The notes beneath the pieces are model-generated. The model was not told where the DNA came from. It did not search any database and was given only the letters and a program-made list of their open reading frames with translations. DNA of 22,793 nucleotides from JAQBXX01 sp963925015 (GTDB lineage Bacteria; Pseudomonadota; Gammaproteobacteria; SURF-13), in assembly GCA_963925015.1 (NCBI GenBank), contig CAWUTX010000074.1, positions 1 to 22,793 on the forward strand. Direction: 5' to 3'. Shown here piece by piece: positions 16,909-22,793 of the stretch. Position 1 is the stretch's first letter. Each line of letters begins with the position of its first letter. The translations under genes and the position numbers were made by a program.

Positions 16909-17426
16909 TGAAGGCCGCCAACAAGGAAATATCCGGCCAGATGCTGCCCGCCATGATTTCTGCCGAGGCATTGGCGCAAATCGATCATTGGCTTGCGAAA
17001 TACCTGCCGGAGAAAAAGATGTCGGCGGTGATTCCGGCGCTCACCATAGTGCAGGATGAAAACGGCGGCTGGCTGTCAAACAATCTGATGGACGCCGTGG
17101 CGGCCTATCTCGGCATGCCCACCATTGCGGTATACGAAGTGGCCACATTTTACTCCATGTTCGAACTGAAGCCGGTAGGACGCCACAAGATCGCGGTGTG
17201 CACCAACATTTCCTGTATGTTGCGCGGCTCCGACGAGATACTGCATCATCTGGAAAAAAATCTGGGTGTGCGCCCTGGTGAGACCACGGCGGATGGAAAA
17301 TTCACTGTCAAGGAAGTTGAGTGCCTTGCTGCCTGTGGCGGCGCGCCGATGTTCATGATTGGAATGCGCTACTACGAGAATCTGACACCGGACAAGGTGG
17401 ACGAGATTCTGGCGTCGATGGACTAA
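16908..17426 (+). CDS. nuoE: NADH-quinone oxidoreductase subunit E
   Basis: NuoE is a thioredoxin-fold subunit of the NADH dehydrogenase module carrying the [2Fe-2S] cluster N1a. The 172-residue product has the four ligands Cys98 and Cys103 (VCTNISCML) and Cys139 and Cys143 (VECLAACGGAP). The helical N-terminal region includes LTIVQDENGGWLS and VATFYSMF. The start ATG overlaps the nuoD stop. The next gene begins 6 bp after the stop. Confidence 0.96.
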   Translation: MKAANKEISGQMLPAMISAEALAQIDHWLAKYLPEKKMSAVIPALTIVQDENGGWLSNNLMDAVAAYLGMPTIAVYEVATFYSMFELKPVGRHKIAVCTNISCMLRGSDEILHHLEKNLGVRPGETTADGKFTVKEVECLAACGGAPMFMIGMRYYENLTPDKVDEILASMD

Positions 17427-17432
17427 GCACAT

Positions 17433-18710
17433 ATGGCGAACGAAGTCTGCTTTCAGAATCAGCACCTCGAACAGCCCTGGATGCTGGAGACGTACCAGAG
17501 TACGGGCGGCTATGAGGCGCTGAAAAAGATTCTGCGCGATCACACGCCACCCGATGAAATCATCAGCGAGGTGAAAAAATCCGCATTGCGCGGACGCGGC
17601 GGCGCAGGCTTCCCCACCGGGCTGAAGTGGAGTTTCATGGCGCGTAACGCCCCGGGGCAGAAATATCTACTATGCAATTCCGACGAGTCCGAGCCGGGCT
17701 CGTTCAAGGATCGCCATATTCTACTCTATAACCCGCACGCGCTCATCGAAGGCATGGCCATCGCCGGTTACACCATCGGCGCTACGGTCGGCTACAACTT
17801 CATGCGCGGTGAATTTGGTGGGTTGCCCTGCGAACGTTTTGAGGCGGCCCTGGCCGAGGCCCGCGCTGCGGGTTTCATCGGCCAGAATATCCTGGGCTCA
17901 GGAATTAATTTTGAACTGCACAGCACTTTGGGCGCCGGGGCCTATATCTCCGGAGAAGAGACCGCGATGCTGGAGACGATAGAAGGCAAAAAGGCGCTGC
18001 CACGGTTTAAACCGCCGTTTCCGGCCAGCTATGGTTTGTACGGAAGACCCACCATCATCAACAACACCGAATCACTGGCCTCGATACCTCTGATTATGCT
18101 AAAGGGTGGGGGCTGGTTCCTCAGTATCGGCAAGCCCAATAACGGCGGGCCGAAGATATTTTCCGTGTCTGGTCACGTGAACAAACCGGGCAATTATGAA
18201 GTGCCGCTTGGTACGCCGTTCGCCAAGCTACTCGAAATGGCCGGCGGCATGTGGCAGGGGCGTAAATTGAAGGCCGTGATTCCGGGTGGCTCCTCGGTGC
18301 CGGTGCTGCCCGCTGACATCATCATGAATGTCAATATGGATTACGACGCACTCTCCAAGGCAGGTTCCATGCTGGGAGCGGGTTCGGTGATCGTGATGGA
18401 TGAAACGACGTGCATGGTACGGGCGCTGGCGCGCATTTCTCATTTTTACTACGAAGAATCGTGCGGCCAGTGCACACCCTGCCGCGAGGGTACCGGCTGG
18501 CTGTCGCGTGTGATTCACCGTATTGAGCATGGGACGGGTAAAATGGAAGACCTCGATATGCTGGTGGATGTGGCCAACAAGATCGAAGGCCGCACCATCT
18601 GCGCGCTGGGCGATGCCGCTGCGCTGCCGGTGAAGAGTTTCATCAAACATTTCCGTGATGAATTTCAGTATCACATTGAACATCACGCCTGCCTGCCAGG
18701 TACGCATTGA
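17433..18710 (+). CDS. nuoF: NADH-quinone oxidoreductase subunit F
   Basis: NuoF binds NADH and FMN and holds cluster N3; it is the electron entry point of complex I. The 425-residue product has the NADH/FMN-binding GRGGAGFPTGLKW (54-66), the FMN segment LLCNSDESEPGSFKDR (79-94), GAGAYISGEETAML (167-180) and the [4Fe-4S] ligands Cys344, Cys347 and Cys350 in ESCGQCTPCREGTGW, with Cys390 in TICALGDAA. Length is normal. Its stop overlaps an upstream TTG of nuoG. Confidence 0.97.
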   Translation: MANEVCFQNQHLEQPWMLETYQSTGGYEALKKILRDHTPPDEIISEVKKSALRGRGGAGFPTGLKWSFMARNAPGQKYLLCNSDESEPGSFKDRHILLYNPHALIEGMAIAGYTIGATVGYNFMRGEFGGLPCERFEAALAEARAAGFIGQNILGSGINFELHSTLGAGAYISGEETAMLETIEGKKALPRFKPPFPASYGLYGRPTIINNTESLASIPLIMLKGGGWFLSIGKPNNGGPKIFSVSGHVNKPGNYEVPLGTPFAKLLEMAGGMWQGRKLKAVIPGGSSVPVLPADIIMNVNMDYDALSKAGSMLGAGSVIVMDETTCMVRALARISHFYYEESCGQCTPCREGTGWLSRVIHRIEHGTGKMEDLDMLVDVANKIEGRTICALGDAAALPVKSFIKHFRDEFQYHIEHHACLPGTH

Positions 18711-18721
18711 GTCGCACACGT

Positions 18722-21091
18722 ATGGTAAATATTGAAATCAACGGCAAGCCGCTTCAGGTGCGCGACGGCATAATGCTGATCGAGGCCGCAGACGAGGCTG
18801 GCATTCCGATCCCGCGTTTCTGCTATCACAAAAAACTTTCCATCGCGGCTAACTGCCGTATGTGTCTGGTGGAGGTAGACAAGGCTGCGAAGCCGCTACC
18901 GGCCTGTGCCATACCCGTCACTGACGGCATGAAGGTACTCACCAATTCACCCATGGCCATCATGGCGCAAAAGGGTGTGATGGAGTTTCTGCTCATCAAT
19001 CATCCGCTGGACTGCCCGATCTGCGATCAAGGCGGCGAGTGCGAGCTGCAGGAACTCGCGATGGGTTACGGACGCGATGTGTCGCGCTACCAGGAAAAGA
19101 AGCGCGTAGTGAAAGACAAGGACATCGGCCCGCTCATCAGTACCGACATGACACGCTGCATCCACTGCACGCGTTGTATACGCTTCGGCCAGGAAATTGC
19201 GGGGATCATGGAGCTCGGTGCGACCGGACGCGGCGAGCACATGGAGATAGGCACCTACATCGAAAAAAGCCTGAAGTCCGAGATGTCGGGCAATATCATT
19301 GATCTGTGCCCGGTCGGCGCACTCACTGCCAAGCCGTCACGCTATGTTGCGCGCACGTGGGAAATGTCGCAGCGGCCTACAGTCGCTCCCCATGATTCCA
19401 TCGGCTCCAATCTCTACGTGCATGTACGCGGCAATGAGGTCATACGTGTCATCCCGCGTGAAAACGAAGAGATCAACGAAACCTGGATTTCCGACCGCGA
19501 TCGTTACAGCTATAAGGGCCTGAGCAGCACTGACCGCCTGCGTGTACCAATGATTAAACAAAACGGCGTCTGGCACGAGACGGACTGGAGTACGGCGCTG
19601 GAAACTGCAGTGCAGGGGCTGAAGCAGGTTATCGCTGCACACGGTGCAGCACAGTTGGGTGCGCTGGCCAGCCCAACGTCAACGCTGGAAGAGATGTATC
19701 TGCTGCAGCAGCTGATGCGTGGCCTCGGCTGTAACAATATCGACCATCGTCTGCGCCAGACCGACTTCAGCGCTCAGGCCGATGCGCCCGCGTTTCCCGC
19801 CCTCAATCACGCCATCGCTGATCTTGAACAGCTCGATGCGGCGCTATTGATTGGCTGTAACGTACGCAAGGAGCAGCCGATTGCGGCGCATCGACTGCGC
19901 AAGGCCGCGTTGCACGGTGCGCGCATCATGCTGCTCAACCCGCTCAACTACGACATGAACTTTCCGCTGGCGGAGAAGATCATCGCCAGCCCTGTGGGCA
20001 TGGTTCACGCGCTTGCCGGTGTCGTGAAGGAACTGCTGCAAGGAAACGCCGCGCCTGACAAGGATATTGCAGCGCTGCTGGCCGATGTGCATATCGATGC
20101 CACGCATCGAGCCATCGCGCAGCATCTCAAGAGCGCGGATAAAGGCGCAGTGCTGCTCGGCAATCTCGCTGTTACTCACCCTCACTTTGCCTTGCTGCAT
20201 ACGTTGGCACAGTGGGCCGCGCAACTGAGTCAGACCACACTGGGCCTGCTGCCTGAAGCGGCCAACAGTGCCGGGGCATGGCTCGCGGGCATGCTGCCGC
20301 ATCGCGGAGCCGCCGGGGCACGTGTCGCACAACCCGGTCTCGACGCGCAGGCGATGCTGGATGCGAAACTCAAGGCCTATATTCTCATGGGTGTGGAGCC
20401 GGAATACGATTGCGCCAATCCCGCACGCGCGCTGAACGCCGTTACCGAGGCCGACTTCGTGGTGTCGTTGGCGGCATTCAGGAGCACCACGATGGAGGAT
20501 TACACCAACGTCATGCTGCCCATTGTGCCGTTCACCGAAACAGCGGGCACGTTTGTCAACGCCGAGGGACGCTGGCAGAGTTTCGAGGCGGCGGTGAATC
20601 CTCTCGCTGAGGCGCGGCCCGCATGGAAGGTGCTGCGCGTGTTGGGCAACCTGTTTAACGCGCATGGTTTCGATTACGTGACCTGCCATGAGGTGCGTGA
20701 CGAACTCAAGCGCGCCGTCGACAACCAGACATCGAAAAATGAGCACAGCGCTGAAAAGCCGATGCAGCCGCTGCCAGCAGCGGACTCAACGCTGGTGCGT
20801 ATAAGTGAAGTGCCAATCTATGCCGTCGATGCACTGGTGCGCCGTGCCAGCGCCCTGCAGCAGACGCAGGAGGCGCAGACCGCAGCGGCGTACGTCAACC
20901 GCCGTGTTGCCGCGCAACTTGCTATCGTCGCAGGACAGGAAGTGCAGGCCTCACAAGGCGAAGCACGGGCCCGGCTTACGGTCGTGATTGACGAACGGGT
21001 GCCCGATGGCTGTGTGATGATCCCCGCAGGCCTTGCCGGGAGCGCCACGCTCGGCGCTGCGTTTGGCGCCATCGAACTGGCGCGGGCATAG
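18722..21091 (+). CDS. nuoG: NADH-quinone oxidoreductase subunit G
   Basis: NuoG is the large iron-sulfur subunit of the NADH dehydrogenase module. The 789-residue product has [2Fe-2S] N1b ligands Cys34, 45, 48 and 62; the N5 set His94, Cys98, Cys101 and Cys107 (HPLDCPICDQGGEC); and the N4 set Cys146, 149, 152 and 196. A molybdopterin-oxidoreductase-like domain without a cofactor follows. No cysteine cluster is seen just after residue 208, so the extra N7 cluster known in E. coli appears absent, as in many proteobacteria. ATG 18722 gives MVNIEINGKPLQV; a TTG at 18707 overlapping the nuoF stop would add five residues and is possible. Confidence 0.96.
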   Translation: MVNIEINGKPLQVRDGIMLIEAADEAGIPIPRFCYHKKLSIAANCRMCLVEVDKAAKPLPACAIPVTDGMKVLTNSPMAIMAQKGVMEFLLINHPLDCPICDQGGECELQELAMGYGRDVSRYQEKKRVVKDKDIGPLISTDMTRCIHCTRCIRFGQEIAGIMELGATGRGEHMEIGTYIEKSLKSEMSGNIIDLCPVGALTAKPSRYVARTWEMSQRPTVAPHDSIGSNLYVHVRGNEVIRVIPRENEEINETWISDRDRYSYKGLSSTDRLRVPMIKQNGVWHETDWSTALETAVQGLKQVIAAHGAAQLGALASPTSTLEEMYLLQQLMRGLGCNNIDHRLRQTDFSAQADAPAFPALNHAIADLEQLDAALLIGCNVRKEQPIAAHRLRKAALHGARIMLLNPLNYDMNFPLAEKIIASPVGMVHALAGVVKELLQGNAAPDKDIAALLADVHIDATHRAIAQHLKSADKGAVLLGNLAVTHPHFALLHTLAQWAAQLSQTTLGLLPEAANSAGAWLAGMLPHRGAAGARVAQPGLDAQAMLDAKLKAYILMGVEPEYDCANPARALNAVTEADFVVSLAAFRSTTMEDYTNVMLPIVPFTETAGTFVNAEGRWQSFEAAVNPLAEARPAWKVLRVLGNLFNAHGFDYVTCHEVRDELKRAVDNQTSKNEHSAEKPMQPLPAADSTLVRISEVPIYAVDALVRRASALQQTQEAQTAAAYVNRRVAAQLAIVAGQEVQASQGEARARLTVVIDERVPDGCVMIPAGLAGSATLGAAFGAIELARA

Positions 21092-21098
21092 CACTAAA

Positions 21099-22142
21099 AT
21101 GAATGCGCTGAGTACATTCTGGCTCACAGTGCCTGTCACGCTGCAAATCGTGATTCAGATTCTGGCGATTGTGTTGCCCTTGGCAATTACGGTAGCCTAT
21201 CTCACACTGGCCGAGCGCAAGGTGATTGGCTACATGCAGGCGCGCATCGGGCCTAATCGCGTGGGCCCGCGCGGCTTGCTGCAACCTATCGCCGACGGTA
21301 TCAAGCTCCTCATGAAGGAGGTGATTATCCCTACCGGGGCCAGCCGTGCACTGTTCATCATCGGGCCGATCATGGCGCTTGCGCCTGCACTCATCGCCTG
21401 GGCGGTGATCCCGTTCGATAACACGTTGGTGCTCGCCGACATCAACGCGGGGCTGTTGTACATATTGGCAGTCACCTCGATGGGCGTCTACGGCGTCATC
21501 ATCGCGGGCTGGGCCTCCAATTCAAAATATGCGTTTCTGGGTGCGATGCGCTGTGCGGCGCAGATCGTGTCTTATGAAATCGCCATGGGTTTCGCGCTCG
21601 TCGGGGTATTGCTCGCGGCGGGCAGCCTCAATCTAGGCGACATTGTGCGTGCGCAAACAGGGAGTCTGATGCACTGGTTCTGGCTGCCGCTGCTGCCGTT
21701 GTTCCTGATTTACTTCATCGCAGGTGTGGCGGAAACCAACCGCGCACCGTTTGATGTGGCGGAAGGGGAGTCTGAGATCGTGGCCGGATTTCACGTCGAG
21801 TATTCCGGCATTACTTTCTTGGTGTTCTTCCTAGCCGAATACGCCAACATGATTCTGATTTCAGCGCTGGCCGCGCTGATGTTTTTGGGCGGTTGGCTGT
21901 CGCCATTTCAGGGCATCCCCCTGATGCAAGAGCTGCTTGCCTGGGTGCCCGGCATCGTCTGGTTGCTGCTGAAAATCTCCGTGCTGCTGTTTATATTTAT
22001 ATGGTTTCGCGCAACCTTTCCGCGTTATCGTTACGATCAGATCATGCGTCTCGGCTGGAAGGTATTTATTCCGATTACCATTGTATGGCTACTGGTGACC
22101 GCCCTCGCGGTTCTTTATAAACTGCCGTGGTGGTTTGATTGA
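21099..22142 (+). CDS. nuoH: NADH-quinone oxidoreductase subunit H
   Basis: NuoH is the membrane subunit that links the quinone site to the proton-pumping arm. The 347-residue product is highly hydrophobic, with about eight membrane segments. It contains AERKVIGYMQARIGPNRVGPRGLLQPIADGIKLLMKE (the E-channel/quinone-chamber signature) and ETNRAPFDVAEGESEIVAGFHVEYSG. ATG 21099 starts the family-typical MNALSTFW; the longer frame from 21033 runs through the end of nuoG. The stop overlaps an upstream TTG of nuoI. Confidence 0.97.
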   Translation: MNALSTFWLTVPVTLQIVIQILAIVLPLAITVAYLTLAERKVIGYMQARIGPNRVGPRGLLQPIADGIKLLMKEVIIPTGASRALFIIGPIMALAPALIAWAVIPFDNTLVLADINAGLLYILAVTSMGVYGVIIAGWASNSKYAFLGAMRCAAQIVSYEIAMGFALVGVLLAAGSLNLGDIVRAQTGSLMHWFWLPLLPLFLIYFIAGVAETNRAPFDVAEGESEIVAGFHVEYSGITFLVFFLAEYANMILISALAALMFLGGWLSPFQGIPLMQELLAWVPGIVWLLLKISVLLFIFIWFRATFPRYRYDQIMRLGWKVFIPITIVWLLVTALAVLYKLPWWFD

Positions 22143-22147
22143 GCGCT

Positions 22148-22636
22148 ATGAAGACCATTATCAATTACATCAAGAGCCTGTTTCTGTGGGAGCTGCTGAA
22201 AGGGCTCAAGCTGACCGGCGGCTATCTGTTCGGCAAAAAGATCACCGTGCAGTACCCGGAGGAGAAGACGCCGATGTCACCGCGTTTCCGCGGCCTGCAT
22301 GCACTGCGCCGTTACCCTAGTGGTGAAGAACGCTGCATCGCCTGCAAGCTGTGCGAGGCGGTGTGCCCGGCGGCCTGCATCACGATTAAATCGGAGCAGC
22401 GCGCCGACGGCACGCGCCGCACCACGCGCTTCGATATTGACCTATTCAAGTGCATCTACTGCGGCTTCTGCGAGGAGGCCTGCCCGGTCGACGCCATCGT
22501 GGAGACGCGCATCTTCGAGTATCATTTCGAGCAACGCGGCGACAACATCATGACCAAGGACAAGCTGATGGAGATCGGTGATCGCAACGAAAAGCAGATT
22601 GCGGCGGATCGGGCTAACGATGCGCTTTACCGCTAG
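22148..22636 (+). CDS. nuoI: NADH-quinone oxidoreductase subunit I
   Basis: NuoI carries the two [4Fe-4S] clusters N6a and N6b between NuoG and NuoB. The 162-residue product has two ferredoxin motifs: Cys63, 66, 69, 73 (CIACKLCEAVCP) and Cys102, 105, 108, 112 (CIYCGFCEEACP). The N-terminal amphipathic helix KTIINYIKSLFLWELLKGLKLTGGYLF is typical. ATG 22148 is chosen over the TTG at 22139. It is the last nuo gene in view. The following 157 bases hold inverted repeats and no nuoJ start, unlike the tight spacing elsewhere in the operon. Confidence 0.97.
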   Translation: MKTIINYIKSLFLWELLKGLKLTGGYLFGKKITVQYPEEKTPMSPRFRGLHALRRYPSGEERCIACKLCEAVCPAACITIKSEQRADGTRRTTRFDIDLFKCIYCGFCEEACPVDAIVETRIFEYHFEQRGDNIMTKDKLMEIGDRNEKQIAADRANDALYR

Positions 22637-22642
22637 CGCGTC

Positions 22643-22693
22643 ACTCAGGAGACACCACACAGGAGACATTGCTGACAGGGGTGTCTCCTGAGT
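22643..22693. repeat. 14-bp perfect inverted repeat with CAGGAGACA units after nuoI
   Basis: ACTCAGGAGACACC (22643-22656) is perfectly complementary to GGTGTCTCCTGAGT (22680-22693), with a 23-nt loop. A further direct copy of CAGGAGACA lies in the loop (22660-22668). There is no T-run, so an intrinsic terminator is unlikely. It could be a terminal inverted repeat or a small palindromic element; the family is not recognised. Confidence 0.75.
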
Positions 22694-22724
22694 AACAACC
22701 CTGTTTACTCTACCCCCACCCTGT

Positions 22725-22747
22725 CCCGCCCCCTAAACTGGGGCGGG
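22725..22747. repeat. Inverted repeat CCCGCCCC/GGGGCGGG
   Basis: CCCGCCCC (22725-22732) pairs with GGGGCGGG (22740-22747) around CTAAACT. It lies in the tail after nuoI. The remaining bases to 22793 contain no open frame of note. Strong GC stem but no T-tract after it. Confidence 0.65.
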
Positions 22748-22793
22748 GACGTGGCCGAAAGTGTAGTCTTATCTACTGACCTAGGATTAACGT

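Noticed and set aside
19844..20746. 300-codon open frame on the - strand opposite nuoG
   Set aside because: Antisense shadow of nuoG; composition is typical of reverse-complemented GC-rich coding DNA.
22643..22693. Intrinsic terminator after nuoI
   Set aside because: The stem is perfect, but the loop is 23 nt and no T-run follows; it looks more like an inverted-repeat element.

Overview
This window is a stretch of a GC-rich proteobacterial chromosome. Gene order and protein sequences fit the Gammaproteobacteria or Betaproteobacteria; I cannot place it to genus. The housekeeping backbone all runs on the + strand: carB (3' part), greA, a DUF4149 membrane protein, rlmE, ftsH, folP, glmM, then tpiA, secG, tRNA-Leu(GAG) and nuoA-nuoI. 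The synteny folP-glmM-tpiA-secG-tRNA-Leu-nuo is familiar from these classes. The small yhbY gene often found near greA/rlmE is not here.

The backbone is interrupted once, between glmM (ends 7334) and tpiA (starts 12711), by about 5.4 kb of accessory DNA in three parts. (1) 7327-7557 is a short remnant of a NarL-type sensor histidine kinase that touches the glmM stop. (2) 7605-10499 is a visibly AT-richer four-gene operon for an amino-acid-type ABC importer: lipoprotein binding protein, permease, ATPase, permease. (3) 10651-12568 is a small integron-type cassette array without an integrase gene in the window (a CALIN). It has four attC-like sites, of which two are well formed (11297-11359 and 12505-12568), one has a destroyed right-hand core (11908-11971), and one has only a clear right half (10651-10717). 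The cassettes carry two secreted single-domain cupins and a BrnT/BrnA toxin-antitoxin pair. The last 20 residues of BrnA are encoded by the attC site itself.

Intergenic palindromes mark several joints: a stem-loop abutting the folP start codon, a CCCTCTCCC/GGGAGAGGG hairpin before glmM, and an imperfect palindrome fused to the first attC-like site. Directly after nuoI, a 157-bp tail with two inverted repeats occupies the place where nuoJ would normally begin.

Functionally, the left end combines pyrimidine/arginine precursor synthesis (CarB), transcript cleavage (GreA), 23S rRNA methylation (RlmE), membrane proteolysis (FtsH), folate synthesis (FolP) and amino-sugar synthesis (GlmM). The right end holds a glycolytic enzyme, a Sec translocon subunit, a leucine tRNA, and the peripheral arm plus the first membrane subunits (A and H) of respiratory complex I, in tightly packed or overlapping frames. 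The most interesting part is the integrase-less cassette array and its flanking scars.
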